Part shown: one piece after another, positions 45,280 through 57,903 of the stretch | Numbering within the stretch: the first letter of the stretch is position 1 | Layout of the letters: each line of letters opens with the position of its first letter | From: Corticium candelabrum | Lineage: Eukaryota > Porifera > Homoscleromorpha > Homosclerophorida > Plakinidae | NCBI RefSeq assembly: GCF_963422355.1 | Contig: NC_085092.1 | Location: 43,501 to 107,500 of the forward strand | DNA length: 64,000 bases | Reading direction: 5' to 3' | The notes under the pieces: generated by a model | Told to the model about the DNA's origin: nothing | Databases searched by the model: none | Seen by the model: the letters and a program-made list of their open reading frames with translations, nothing else | Made by a program: the position numbers and the translations under genes

Positions 45280-46110
45280 ATGGCAGAGCAAGGAAGGGAC
45301 CAAAGGGGTCAAGAACCGGAAACGGTCATGCCCGTCGGGAAGGTGGTACAGTACGTCCAAGGCAGTGACTGGGAAAATTTTACAGAACAGGTAGAATTCT
45401 TTTTCTTGGGGAACGGTATTCGCAATGCAGAACGGACAAAGGCTATCCTTATGGCAAATGTTCTGGCTGAGTCTTCAAATAATCAAGAGAAACTCACTGA
45501 TCCAAGTGTGACATATGAGAGAATAGTCCAAGTGATGAAAGCTCATGTCAAACCGGAGAGATCGGCACTAGTCAGCAGGTATGAATTTACAATAGAGTGC
45601 ACCAGCCCCAGGAATCGGTAACCGACTATGTCAAGGCGTTTAAACATCTAGCTTCCTACTGCAAATTTACAGATGAAATGCAGAACGAACGGCGGCGTGA
45701 CCTCTTCATAGCTGGTATTTGGAATGATAGAATGCTCTGACCACTGCTGGCAGAAAAGCTAACAGAGATCATTTGACTCCGCTGTTAAGAAGTGCATTGC
45801 CATTGAACAAGTTTCAAAAGATATTGAGACTCTACAAGGGGCGTGGTGGGCAACCACCCGGATGCTGAGCATACAGCCGTTCGTTATGTTAGTTCCCGAC
45901 TGACCCACAGATGCTAGTGATGCACAGGGGATCATCCAGCAAACAAATGCCCTTTCAAGGGGGCCACCTGTCACACTTGCAAGAAATTTGGCCGCATCCA
46001 ACAAGCATGTCGCGCAGTGATCAGGGCGGACAAGAAACAAACAATGCCGGGTGATGGCAAAAGACTATTGAGAAAGGATAAATCCAAGAGCCAACGGAAT
46101 TCGCACACAG
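45280..46110 (+). pseudogene. G3 Gag (broken)
   Basis: ATG at 45280 (MAEQGRDQRGQE). The capsid-like part reads WENFTEQVEFFFLGNGI and TKAILMANVLAE. The frame shifts near 45610 into VTDYVKAFKHLASYCKF and again later. The Cys-rich region (about 45920-46015) keeps CHTCKKFG....AC, but the usual His is not where expected, so the second knuckle looks damaged. Confidence 0.75.
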
Positions 46111-46189
46111 CGAACGTTATGGAGGCTAGGCAGCAGGAAATAGATGACAAAAGCTTTGATAATAGCTATAATCACAACCAGAATCTCAG

Positions 46190-46560
46190 CACCTTGTTTC
46201 AACTAAACAGAAACAAGGCCATTGCAGTAGATGGCACCATTAAAGAGAAGCCCTGGAAAATGAAACTTGACACAGGGGCAGCGTATCAGTGATAAGCAAA
46301 AAGGAATTTGACAAACAGCTCCGCCCAATAGTGAACCTGCATCCAACAACCCTTGAATTACGAACGTATTCAGGGGAGACGGTACGACCTACTGGTGTTT
46401 GTAAAGTAAGGGTGGAGTATCAAGATCAGGGGAGATGCCTCCAACTTTATGTATTATTACTGGGAAATGGATCACCTCTATTTGAACGTGAATGACTTCG
46501 AGAAATACAATTATGATGGCCACTGCTACATCTAGAAACCAAGAGGAATCTGGACAGTGT
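46190..46560 (+). pseudogene. G3 protease
   Basis: The active-site motif KLDTGAA is intact at about 46265, but a shift directly afterwards moves the reading to ISKKEFDKQL. A TGA at about 46491 replaces the expected Trp of the (D/E)WLREIQL junction motif. Confidence 0.7.
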
Positions 46561-46589
46561 CCTAAACAAACATGCGGATGTGTTCTCAC

Positions 46590-47850
46590 CGTGACTATGT
46601 GCGATCAAGGGAGTCAAAGCTAGAATTGTTTTAAAAGAGAACAGTAGACCGCAGTTCTGGAAGGCTAGAGCAGTACCCTTAGCAGGGAGGCCACTGGTGG
46701 AACACCAACTAGATACCCTCGATCGAAACAGTCTGGTAAAGTGAATTCAACACAGTGAGTGAGCCACTCCCATAGTAACCCCTATGAAGCAGGACAATAC
46801 CATCTGTATTTGTGGTGATTTCAAGGTGACAGTGAATCCACAGGTAGACATTGACTCTTACCATTTGCCACGGATCGATGACATATTCGTGCGCTTGAGT
46901 GGGAGAAGACACTTTAACGTCCTTGATCTCAAGCAAGCTTATCTGCAGATGGAACTCGAAGAAGACTCACAGAAATATATGGTTGTCAACCTGCCAAAAG
47001 GACGTTATCAATATCAGCGGTTATCGTACGGCATTGCCTCTGCGCCAGCAATCTGGCAACAAACTATGAACCAAGTACTACAGGGCACAGCGGGAGTACA
47101 ATGTTATCTAACTGACATTATCATTACCGGCAGAACCACTGAAGAACACTTCCCAATCTTGGATTCGGTACTACGACGCCTTCAAGAATATGGCCTCACG
47201 GTTAATTAGGACAATTGTCGCTTTTTGCAAAACTCCGTTGAATATTGCAGGCACTTTATCTCAGCATGGGGCCTCTCAATCACCCAAAACGAATCAAGCC
47301 ATCACCCAGGTGCCACCTCCTTAGAACATCCATCACTCAACTTTACTCATTCTTAGAAATGGCGCTGGGGTAGTGAACAAAGTCGAAGTTTTGAAATTGT
47401 GAAAAGCCTGCTGTTGGAAGACAGAGTTCTGACACTACAACCCAGATTTGGAACTTGTCCTAGCCTGTGACAGTTCGTCATACGGACTCGGAGCCGTGCT
47501 GTTTCATGGAATGATGGATGGATTGGAATGGCCAATAGCCTATGCCTCGAGGACGCTGACGAGGATCGAATGACAGTACACGCAAATAGAGAAGGAGGCT
47601 TTGGGACTATACTGGGGAATGAGTAAATTCCAAGGTTATCTGGAAGGATGACTCTTTACGCTAATTACTGATCACAAGCCATTGCAGTATATAATTGAAC
47701 CGGGTAAAGCTGTTCCATCTACTGCCGCCGCACATTTACAGAGATGGTGTGTGTTTCTGGGTACTTTCACCTACAAGATTGAGCACAGGGGTACCAGACT
47801 GTAACAGCGACGGTTTACCTTGTCTACCGGTACCCAGAAGTCAGATGAGG
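46590..47850 (+). pseudogene. G3 reverse transcriptase and RNase H (broken)
   Basis: RT reads ICGDFKVTVNPQV, VLDLKQAYLQM and SAPAIWQQTM. The catalytic box reads CYLTDIII where YLDD is expected, so one Asp is lost. RNase H (47455-47780) shows ACDSSSYGLGAVLFHG and LITDHKPLQYI. Several stops have the form CGA to TGA or TGG to TGA, as in old decayed copies. Confidence 0.8.
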
Positions 47851-48079
47851 AGACACTACTCTATGCAGATTTTGTGCAAGGTCTGCCAACCACAGATGCT
47901 GAAGTACATCGCACTTAGTGTCAAGATCCAATACTGCCCACTGTTATAGAAGCTATGCAGACAGGCTGGGAGAAGGCTCCACAGTCGTATGGACTACAAG
48001 CATTCTTCTTGCGGAGAAATGAATTGACCACCTACCACGGCAAACTACTGTGGGGTACTCGAGTCCTCATATGTACCAA

Positions 48080-49172
48080 ATTATGGCCATGAGTCCTGGA
48101 CGTTTGCATGAGAGACTTATTGGAATGACGAAAATGAAGAAGTTGCCTCGTACGTACGTTTGGTGGTCTAAGTTGGATCGAAACATTGAGGAAATGATGT
48201 GAAGATGTCATAGTTGCCAGAAAACCAATTGTGCCCCGGAGAAAGCTCTCCTACATAGATGGGAGTATCCCGCATTGCCCTGGCAACGCCTACATGTAGA
48301 CTTCGCTGGCCCTATTGACAACAGGATGTACATGGTAATTGCTCGTGCCCACACGAAATGGCCGGAAATCATGGAAATGGAAAATACTACAGTGGAGGAA
48401 CAGTCAAACAGCTGCAGACGGTCATGTCTAGAATGGGTATCCCGGAGCCAATAGTGACCGACAATGGGCCCCAGTTTACATCGGAAGTATTTTGATCTTT
48501 TATGAAAGGCAACCACACACGGCACATCACCGGAGCTCCGTATCACCCGGCAACCAACGGTCTTGCAGAATGTTTCAAAGGGCACTGAAGGCAAACAAAA
48601 GCAACAAGCCAATGCAACACAAATTGGACGAGTTCTTACTAGTGTACTGCTTGTCTCCATGGGCCACCACGGACCAAAGCTCCTCGCAGCTTATGTTTGG
48701 GCGCAACGTTCAGACAAAGTTGGATCTCTTTAAACCTGATGTTCGTAGGACGGTGAATCGTAAGCCGTTTAGTGATGATAAAAACAAACCTTATCGGTGT
48801 TTTGACGAGGGACAGCAAGTGTTGGTCCGGAATTATCGGCCAGGATGGAAATGGGTACAAAGAGAGATTGCCGTACAAACAGGCCCGGTGTCATACCGAG
48901 TCTGTGCAAACGAGACAGTTTGGAGACGGCATGCCGATCAGCTGCTTCCGGGACCTCGTTCCAGCCATGACCCTAGATTTGAAGCCGAAGCTGAGTATGA
49001 GGAAACTGCCAATGTTACACCTACAGAGAACTCAGTCAGCCGCCCTCCAGATGACTCACAGGATGAAGTAACGATAGCTGAGGTCATGCGACAAACAGAT
49101 ACCACAGCCAACGGGAATGCTAACCAGGAACATGGCAGTCTGTCCGACGGGATCACAACCGGGTCGGGATGA
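48080..49172 (+). pseudogene. G3 integrase (broken)
   Basis: The zinc domain is at about 48110-48230 (CHSCQKTN). The core is at 48270-48560: LHVDFAGPI, ARAHTKWPEI, VTDNGPQFTSE and a TGA inside the following helix. The frame at 48492-49172 carries the rest: MFGRNVQTKLDL, GQQVLVRNYRPGWKW and a long acidic, Ser/Thr-rich tail. Confidence 0.8.
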
Positions 49173-49411
49173 GTAGTAAAGTCGGCCAAGCTAGCCGACT
49201 ATACATACTATTAAGAGTCATCAGGTTGTTAGCTGAAGTTAGTTAATCTAGGGACATTAGATTAGATAGGGGGAGTGTAACGTAGTGGATTAGACGGGGT
49301 ATTACGATTATGCACATGCGTATTGTTGTGTTCTAGTTTTGAGCAGGATCTAGTAGAAATACAGTTGTTTGGTATTTCACGAGTCTCCAAACGCGATTGG
49401 CTTGCGACGCA

Positions 49412-49800
49412 ACACAAGCAGCTGGCAATAGCTACTTGTCGAGATCCAATTCTGTCAAAAGTTTTGCACTGGACACGATCTGGATGGCCCCGTGGTTGTA
49501 TCGAAGTGGAATTCAAACCGTACGCCAACAGGCAGCATGAACTGTCGGTTTCACAGGACCGTTTGTTGTGGGGAAAGAGAGTAATTATACCACCTTGTTT
49601 TCGAGATTGTTTACTTCAAGAGTTACATTATCAACACATTGGCACCAGTCGCATTGTGATAACGATTATCGCAAAGCTGCGGCACAAGCAAAAACCGGTG
49701 GCTGTCCAATATTTGATGGGCATGTCCAAGATAGGGAGAAAGTAGCGGAAGTTCTATTTTGTCCCAGTGAACAGCAATAGGCTAAGTGATCAAACTCAAT
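49412..49800 (+). pseudogene. GX 3' part: spacer and start of integrase
   Basis: Continues the GX frame interrupted by G3: KQLAIATCRDPILSKVLHWT, then SVSQDRLLWGKRVIIP and LLQELHYQHIG, the region before and at the start of the integrase zinc domain. The similarity stops near 49660, and the remainder of the integrase and the 3' LTR are missing. Confidence 0.75.
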
Positions 49801-51240
49801 CTAGCACGTTGTATTACCATGTGACTACTCTCTACATTCATGCCTTAGATATAAGAAATCTTCATCTTGTTTCTGTACACCAATAGTCCGATATTGGAGA
49901 GCGTCCGATAATTGATGTAAGACTCTACATAGGGTGTATTCTAGCCTTTTCTAGACGCATTGTGGATGGCAGCACATCCAGGGCTGCAATCTACACTGCG
50001 TCTGGGACGAAGCTGGGTGTATTTAGGACTTGAAACATTGGCTTGCTTGCCTGTCCCAGGCATGGTAATTTGGGAGTGGACAGGTATCACAAGCAGCTGC
50101 CTGTCCACAGCTAAGTCGTGCCTAGTCTCAAAGGCTTGAGATGGCTTTCAATGAGTACTTATCTTGTGTGTGAATACATCCTACTGGACTAGCTCTTATA
50201 CAAGGAATGAACACTGCTCTGATCAAGCCTTAATTAGAAGCTCTATTGCCTGTATGCTATGTGGGCTGGTAGTTTCATCTTTTCACACGTACATGTGTAT
50301 GAGTGTGTTGGCCGGGCATCACGACCCATCAAGTGTTGGCACCCTCAAGTAAGCAGTCAAAGATGCCTGGGCTGTTCCAGTTCGTTTCACAAGTAAGAAG
50401 AGGAAAACAACTGTAGAGAGTCAGGGCCTGATCAAGAGCACTGGTGTAGTTATCCATGTTACAGCAAGTAAAGATAGTGAATACAAACAGTCCAAGATGT
50501 ATGTAATCTATTGTAGATCACTGCTGCAATCAGTTAGTCAATCTGCTGCACATACGGTACCATTGTCGCTTTTTTCCAGTCAGGTGTAATGGTGATACAG
50601 ATTCTCATTCAATAGAATAATCACTTTGAGGGGTCATATTGAAAATAGAGAACAGCTAAGTTTCTCTCCTTGAATCCTATTGCAAAGGCAGATGCTGCTG
50701 TGCTTTATTATATTCTAATGAAAGGAAACACAGACTTAATTGTGGGATTTGATGCAGAGGAGATGATGGGTTTCTGCGGTAGTGTAACTGCTAAGGTAAA
50801 GGGATTGGCACTACGTTCATTGAGATGCACTGTTGTGTTTAGGTTAGAGTATTAAACTGCCAGGGATTCAGCTGTGATTGATTCCTATGTGAAAACAATA
50901 GAGATTAATCTCATGGAAGGTTCATACAGATATTGGTGCTTCCACAAACATGGGCTGGTTTCATTTATTGTGTCAGCTGTTCATAATGGCCTAATTTGCA
51001 TTTTATGTATGTTGTGCGCAAAGTGCATATTTGGACAATCCAGGATTACCCAGTAGAATCCATGAATTACCTGTACAAACCATGAATTGCCAATACAAAC
51101 CATACATACCTAACCCTAATCATAACATAACCCGTAACTCTAATCCTAAACCTAACCCTAACTCTCAAATTATGTGGAAAACCAGAAATCCACAGTTTGT
51201 CCATATCCACAGTTGTGCATCTATACTACTAATATGTATG
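49801..51240. other. Intergenic DNA with a degenerate CCTAA tract
   Basis: No recognised gene. 51108-51158 is a run of ACCCTAATC, CCTAAACC and CCTAACCC words, resembling decayed telomere-type (CCCTAA)n sequence. Other open frames are short and unsupported. Confidence 0.5.
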
Positions 51241-51249
51241 TAGGAACAA

Positions 51250-51678
51250 CGCTGCAACACTGATACTTGTGCCAGACTGGATGATATTTTCATCCTGACT
51301 TTGAACAAGGCCGTGCCACCTATTTTGATGTAACAGTCAGAAAAAAATGCAACCGTCATACGTTACCCAAACAGCTTACAGTGTGGGAAATGCAGTTGCA
51401 GCTAGAGAAAGGGAAAAGACCAACATCATGAAGCCAATGTCACATCAACTGGGAGTATTTTCCACCCTCTTATGTGCAAATCTCTTGGCCTGTGGTCACC
51501 ACACAGTTTGGAAGTATTGAAGACCATCGCACGACGTGTATCTTTCAAAAGAAATTTGACAGTCAGCCAGGCAGTCAGTAACATACATGAACAACTGTCG
51601 GTGAAACTCTGCCTATATAACGGCAAAATGGTATTGCATAGACTAGCTTTAGATTGTACAGACATGTTTTTTGGATAA
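51250..51678 (+). pseudogene. Non-LTR retrotransposon 3' fragment (copy E3, endonuclease end)
   Basis: Plus-strand readings give DDIFHPDFEQGRATYFDVTVRK, then after a shift SLGLWSPHSLEVLKTIARR and LTVSQAVSNIHEQLSVKL, ending at the TAA at 51676-51678. It matches the last third of copies E1b and E4. Thirty-odd bases later comes a TA microsatellite. Confidence 0.75.
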
Positions 51679-51706
51679 TGTGTGTTAGATACCCACATAG
51701 GTGGGT

Positions 51707-51838
<132 letters not shown>

Positions 51839-54800
51839 ATAAGTTTAATAGCCGGCTAGACCGGATCACCCACGGGGCTAAAATTTGGGGTACAGGCGTA
51901 ACTCGACATGGGTAAGAACATAGGCAGGGTGGCATCAACCTCCACTTTTAGTCGGGTTCCCTTTTGGGGTGCAACATAGAACAACACTATGCTGTTTGCC
52001 TTTCAAAGAGACTGAAAGCCCCTGATAGACTCGATTTGATGAAAGTTCTGTTACGTGAACTCAATCTGATGGCGTAATTTTGTTTTCTCACAACTAAGAA
52101 TGCAATGCTCACTTTCAAATTCCAATATATTCATTGTTTGTTCACATGCCATTGTTACATCACAATGCTATCTACCATTCTCATCAGGCTGAGTTAGCTG
52201 TAGATGATTTTACTTATCTTAAACATCAAACTACGTCCAGAGCAAAGGGATAGAGTTCCGATTGTTCAATGCGTACATTGGAAATGTGCTGAGTATATTT
52301 TATATCCCAGGAGGATCCGCCTCCACTCGCACATGAATTTCGCATTCTCTAGATTCGAGGATCTACTAGATGACATTTATCCCAACAAAACCGTGTAGTG
52401 GAACTGATAACTACTACACAATAATTAATTCTCATTCCTTTGTCTGGGGCAACTTCTTTTAACCTGGGACCAAAATTTTCCCATCACCATGGGAATGGCA
52501 ACTGTTGTTATTATTGTTGTTGTTATTATGATTATGATATATTCAAGAAAAGATTTCAGGGATGTAGCGTCTTATACAACACTGCAACAAATGTTGTACC
52601 AATAATTGGCTGGCAATTAAGAGAGGATGAATAACCTATTGTTACTGCATGTCTTAAGAAAATGGCCAGAGCAATAGACCAGGAACTAGTGCTTAAAAAT
52701 TGAATTATAGAGACCAGACAGCATCGAATAGACTACTTTACAATAATTCTTAAGGTCATTCTTTAAAGTTGAGGTACATATGTTGGGCTAGCTCGTGTTG
52801 CACCAATGTAGAATAGTGTGCTACATTTCTGGAGTTGCACTACATACATACCACAACATGCATAGTGTATCACTAGATGCAAACTAGAGTGTCCTCCAGT
52901 CTGTTACTTAATGGTGTTAGCAAAGAGAGTATTACTACTACAACAATGACCATGATAATGATGACAGTGACAATGATAGAAATAATATGTTAATAATATT
53001 GATAGAAACTGAAGAAAGAAGAACATTCTCGGTATGTAAGAAAAAGAAAACATCCTAGTGTTGTAGATGACAGAGCCAAGCAGAAACAGTGAGAAGTAAA
53101 GGTTTGTAGTAAGTCTAACGGCATGGTAGACTTCTTCATTGATTACGAAACAGAAAAAGGTGTGTTGATTTACACCGCTGCATAAATTCTAAATAGAACT
53201 CTTGTGTTGATCTTGTGAGAATTTGCCATCTTGAATTAGAAATGTGACATTCAATCTTTTCTAAGTCTTATGTGCATGTAATCATGCAAGAAGTTGCCAA
53301 AGCAGTTTTGACAGACAAAACCTGAATTTTGTTTGCCCCTTGGTTGAGCTTTGTTGTTTGGCTGTTGGTCCACATGACTTAAGTATTAGACTCTCATTAC
53401 CCTAACCGACTTTTAGGGCCCCGCATTGACTTTTTGGGCCCACATCAACACAATTTATTACTTGATATGGTCTTCTTGCATGCAGAAAGTGTGGAATTAT
53501 AGTAGCAATGTAGCAGAGATGGTGTTTGTCTTTGCCCTAATACATTCAGTATGTCGAATTTTGAATAACTGGTTTGGGTGTTTTAGGGTTATGAGTTAGG
53601 GTTAGCTGAGCCTCATAACTTGTACAGCAAATTATGTTTCCAGACAGCTAGATACTGCAGTGCCTGATGTGTTTGTAACTGCAATGATACACTGCTCACT
53701 TGATAGATTGAAGCTACATCACAAATGTAAATTTACCGTCCACTGCACTGAGAATAGGATGTCAGGAGGATGAGAATCTAATAGTTAAGTTTATGTAGTT
53801 GGTGCATAAATCTTTATTAATGCTTCCTGAAGCATTTAAGTAGTTGAATTTCTTGTTTCTTTATTTATTTCAGTCATACGCAAAGTGAAGTATGTATCAG
53901 CCAATTGTCTTTATACACGAGAGGCATCTCTAACTTCTAACTCAAATCTTGTACACATAAAAAGTTACGTCATTAAAATGTGCATGTGTACTTATTTCTG
54001 ATGGAAACACATAAGTGTGTTGGGTTATATTCTTGTTGCAAGTTATTGCTCTAAAAAGGCATAAGCATACACACGCATTGTTCTCGCCAGTACACCGTCT
54101 GTACCGTCATTTTGACAGTTGGGAACAAAATTGGAAAGCCTTAACACACGTAGTGTGGGATGTCTTGCTACAAGATCCATTGTGGATCTAAATTAAGACA
54201 TTTACCTCTATTGGTCTTGATGGTTCCGACATTACTACAGAACAATCTCATGACAACTAACTTTTTGGGTGTGGTCTCTTTGTTAGTGTTTGGGGACAAT
54301 TCCCATAATAGCTACTATATAGTAATGAGACTGTGTTTGCAGCAGGTGTTCTACTAATTACTGTTTATGTTTTGTACCTAACCCTTACGGATCTCTTTAC
54401 ACTGGATGTATCGATTCACTAAATCATTATGGTTATAAAATCATAGTGATCCTCTCTCACAAAGCACGCTTGCTGCTACAAATTCTTAGAGCTTTTTGTA
54501 TGGATTTTACACATGATTACGCTAGACTACTAGAAGCATAGCGTCTTAGTTATGATCAAAAAAGGATAAATGGTCCTAAAGTATCCCTATACTATTCATT
54601 AATACTATTCATTTCTTAATTAAGTTTGACGGCACAGTAGCCAACGTATATGCACAACTTACTCTTTTAAAGCAATTAAGTTAAGTCAACTTGTCATTGT
54701 AATAATCTATCGTCTGTCTGTCTGTGTTATGTTCAACAAGGTTATGTTCAATCAGGTTTATTCGACAAGTTCTAAGTGCAATTATATTGAATAGTCTAAC

Positions 54801-55218
54801 GATCGTGCAGTAACTTATATACATGCATCAGACTCTACGTAGTACAACTAGGGAAAAGATAAAGTAAAATTATGATGGTATTACCAAATATGTCAACATT
54901 AAACATTTAATGACGTCATCATTTGACGTCATTATTTGATGACGTCATATTGACGGTTGGCACAAAATCTTGGCTAGAACACTGCACAGTATGTGAAGTG
55001 ATGTTTGTGCTTTTCTTGATATGGTTTTGGCTGCTATGAATAGGCAGGCATGATTGTCTCTTGGTTTACAACATGAAAGTGAAACCACTATTACTAATTA
55101 TTAGAACTACACGTTCATTGATTTTATGACATTACTGCATACGTACTGGTTAGTATAATACTGTTTAATGTTGATTTATTAATATTTAATGCATATAGAA
55201 TGATGACTTAATGTTTAG
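51839..55218. other. Long stretch without a recognised gene
   Basis: AT-rich DNA with scattered short frames and no known element. A decayed AACCGGGTT-type or other simple repeat may account for 51840-51960. Notable points are a short TTAGGG-like run at 53582-53606 and the TGACGTCA cluster at 54911-54947. A small candidate exon (CAG acceptor at 53872-53874, GTATGT donor about 16 bases later) is too short to trust. Confidence 0.5.
54911..54947. promoter_or_regulatory. Three perfect TGACGTCA palindromes (CRE-like)
   Basis: TGACGTCA at 54911-54918, 54924-54931 and 54940-54947. This octamer is the consensus cAMP-response element bound by CREB/ATF bZIP proteins. Three in 37 bp is far above chance, and they lie about 270 bp upstream of an exon-like block. 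Function is inferred from the motif only. Confidence 0.45.
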
Positions 55219-55377
55219 GAGTGTTCCTGATGTATGGTTTGACGATGTTGATGCGGACATCCTAGATGTTGCTGAACAAGGAAAACCGTATCTGCGGATT
55301 CTGCCTCAAGAGACTGGTAGCTTTAATGAAACTATCTGTATGGTCCCGAAACCATTAGTGACAGGCAACTGGAAAGA
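55219..55377 (+). CDS. Orphan exon-like block, 53 codons
   Basis: Bounded by a TTTAG acceptor and a GTAAGTG donor, with an open frame reading PDVWFDDVDADILDVAEQGK and RILPQETGSFNETICMV, then KPLVTGNWKE. The protein-like composition and correct splice signals suggest a real internal exon of a plus-strand gene. I could not find its neighbours or name the family. The downstream intron would contain dispersed repeat D copy 2. Confidence 0.45.
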
Positions 55378-55429
55378 GTAAGTGTATGTGTTTGTCACCA
55401 ACTGTCTATCGTAACTACATCGTAATTAT

Positions 55430-55875
55430 TGTCGACGACGTAAAATTCTTGACAACGCGAACGCTACACCTTTCGGTTTATTCGAACTTATGCCTGCACC
55501 AGTCCCGTGTGGACTGTGCGCCTCGTTGTCCTTCACAACGTTTCTGGCAACCGACGATTTGTTGCCCATTGAAGCCGCTCTTTTTTATAGCTTGCCTTTC
55601 TCTCCAAATTCTGATTGCATTTGCACCAAATCTGACCTACGAGTTTTCTCCACTGAGCTGTACACGGGGAGTGTGTCGATTTTTACAGAATTTGAGAAAA
55701 ATGTGAGAAGGGCAAGATTCAAAATGCATGACCGCTATACGGGCGAGTAGATAACTGCACGTGACTTCCCCTTTTGGATACTCGATCTCTAATTTCTCAG
55801 AACGAGATATAATTGAACGAGATATAACTCTAAACGAAATTCTTTTCAGAATTCTGTCCGTCTGGTAATTCTTCT
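55430..55875. repeat. Dispersed repeat D, copy 2
   Basis: Direct-orientation relative of 30160-30600. At 56000-56045 part of it (GCGTTTCTCTTCAAATTCTG) is repeated once more before the (CA)n tract at 56158-56220. Confidence 0.65.
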
Positions 55876-56157
55876 GAACGGAGTAAAAATGCATGTGAAC
55901 GAGGCATACTTTGAATAATTATAATATTGATATTGATAAATTCTCAGAATGGGATACTTATGCAACAACACAATTCATTACATACAACAGGAAACTAGCT
56001 AAAGCTTGCGTTTCTCTTCAAATTCTGATTTTATTTGCACCGAATCCATATGTACTATACAATATCATGTTCTCCGCACATTCAGATTTGATTATTAGTT
56101 GTTAGTAAATTGATTTATTGTTGTATGTGTGCACGCCTCCACCGCCGCCACCGTGCA

Positions 56158-56172
56158 CGCACGCATGCGCGC

Positions 56173-56221
<49 letters not shown>

Positions 56222-56292
56222 AGGCCCGTAGGCTGGGGGCTGGGGGGGTTGGACGAACCGCCCGCTCAGCCGTGAAGGTCCCCTTTTGATCC
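56158..56292. repeat. (CA)n microsatellite and MITE-like remnant
   Basis: The CA run ends at about 56220. It is followed by CAGGCCCGTAGGC and a GGGGGGTTGGACGAACC stretch, similar to the left end of the MITE at 33208, but no right end was found. Confidence 0.55.
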
Positions 56293-56304
56293 AATGTATA
56301 TATA

Positions 56305-57903
56305 CAGTTGTCCTCGAAAGTTTGTGAACCCAGGTCAATCTTAATTAATACATTATTATCTACCTTACATCAACAATATCGTACTTGTAACAGCACTGCG
56401 TATAGTGGAAAATGGCCAAAATTTACGAACAAAGTCATTTGATGACAATAGCCGACTGTCACAATGATCAATTGAGCTTAATCATAAATGGGCTATGAGC
56501 AAAAGTATGTGTACCCATCTTCATTATTTGGTTGGACCGCCCTTTGCTTCAATTACTGATAGTAATCTGTTCTTTCACGATTCAATGAGATTTTGGCATC
56601 TTTGTGCTGGAATTTTTGCCCACTCTTCTTGCGAAAATACCTTTAATTCAGCCAAGTTCTTTGGATGGCGAAGATGAACCGATTTCTTTAATTAAATCTC
56701 CCCAAAGCATTTCAATAGGATTGAGGTCTGGACTCTGGCTAGGCCGGGCCAGTACATTGTAATGTTGCTTCTGAAGCCAGGAATGTGTGGACCGGCTTGT
56801 GTGTTTATGATCCTTGTCTTGTTGAAAGGTCCAAGACCGGCTAGGCCCAAGCTTCTGGACAGAAGGACTAACATTTTTTTGCCAAAAATGTGCTGGTATT
56901 GTTCTGAATTCATTCTTCCTTCAACAAAATCAAGTTGCCCCATGCCAGACGCTGCAAAGCAGCCCCAAAGCATGATGTTACCACCGCCATGCTTTACTGT
57001 TGGGATGATGTTTTTGTCAGCAAAAGCTTCGTTCTTTCGACACCAAACGTAATGTTGACTAGTTTGACCAAAGTTCGATTTTCGTTTCGTCGGTCCAGAG
57101 GACGTTCTTCCAGAAGGTTGCTGATTGGTCCAAGTTTGTCATAGCAAACTGTAATCGCATTTGGCGATGCTTTTGAGACAACAGTGGCTTCCTTCTTGCC
57201 ATGCGACCGTAGAAGCCTTCTTTGTTTAAGACTCTTCGGATCGTGCTTCTGTGAACATTGACTTGAGCTGTTTTCAAAGAATTCTGAACATCTTTTGATG
57301 ACATCCGAGGTGTGTTGGTAACTTCCCGAAGCACATGACGGAGAGTACGACGTGACAACTTTGAAGGTCGACCAGACCTTGGTAGGGTCACCGCTGTTTT
57401 CAGAGACCGCCACTTGTAAATAACCTGTCGAACGGTTGAGATGTGAACGCCAAGGTGCTCCGCCGTCCTTGTGCAGCTGCACAATTTGTTGTCTCAAGCG
57501 TTGTGAAAGCTCTTCTCTGTGCAACATTGCACACAGTAAAACGTACAATGTAAGGAATGTTGCTGAGCAATCTGCGTCGTTTATCCTCCTACTTCCAGCT
57601 TAAAATTGTGGTCAGTTGCCAAATGAAACGCAAAGAACAGTTTGACAGTTAAATTTGATTTCTTTTTGAGACACGAACGAGTTCATGCAAAGGTTCACTT
57701 ACTTTTTCTCAAGGCTTACTGAAGGATTTTATTAAATTCTCCTTTGCAAAAGAAGTTATCTTATTTTATTCACTAAAATCAGGCTCCTTAGAAGTTCTTG
57801 TTACAAAATACAGCTGCTACAAGTACGATATTGTTGATGTAAGGTAGATAATAATGTATTAATTAAGATTGACCTTGGGTTCACAAACTTTCGAGCACAT
57901 CTG
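56305..57903 (-). mobile_element. Tc1-like transposon (Tc1-B) with TIRs of about 90 bp
   Basis: About 1.6 kb. Left TIR from 56305 (CAGTTGTCCTCGAAAG), right TIR ending 57903 (CAGATGTGCTCGAAAG on the minus strand). The two match for roughly 90 bp with few differences, including the AATTAATACATTATTATC block. The left flank is TA; the right flank reads TG, probably a mutated TA. Both sides are TA-rich repeats. Confidence 0.88.
56692..57548 (-). pseudogene. Tc1-B transposase (frameshifted)
   Basis: The N-terminal HTH region lies at 57059-57548: TAEHLGVHISTVRQVIYKW, GRPSKLSRRTLRHVLREV and WTDETKIELW with the first catalytic Asp. The C-terminal part at 56692-56973 starts MLWGCFAASGMGQL. The second Asp (QQDKDHKH) and the Glu (SPDLNPIE) can be read in neighbouring frames, with a spacing of 34, so DD34E. 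At least two frameshifts make it inactive. Confidence 0.85.

Larger units (their letters stand above)
44957..49411 (+). mobile_element. Ty3/gypsy retrotransposon G3 nested in GX
   Basis: About 4.45 kb. The LTRs are about 44957-45111 and 49276-49411; both start TGTAA(G/C)GTAGTGG, and the 5' copy has a small extra ATTATG duplication. A primer-binding-type TGGCGACGAGGA lies at 45115-45126 and a purine tract GGGGGAG just before 49276. The flanks read as one interrupted GX protein (DLPVTAK before, KQLAIATCRDPIL after), proving insertion within GX. The target duplication is not resolved. Confidence 0.88.
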
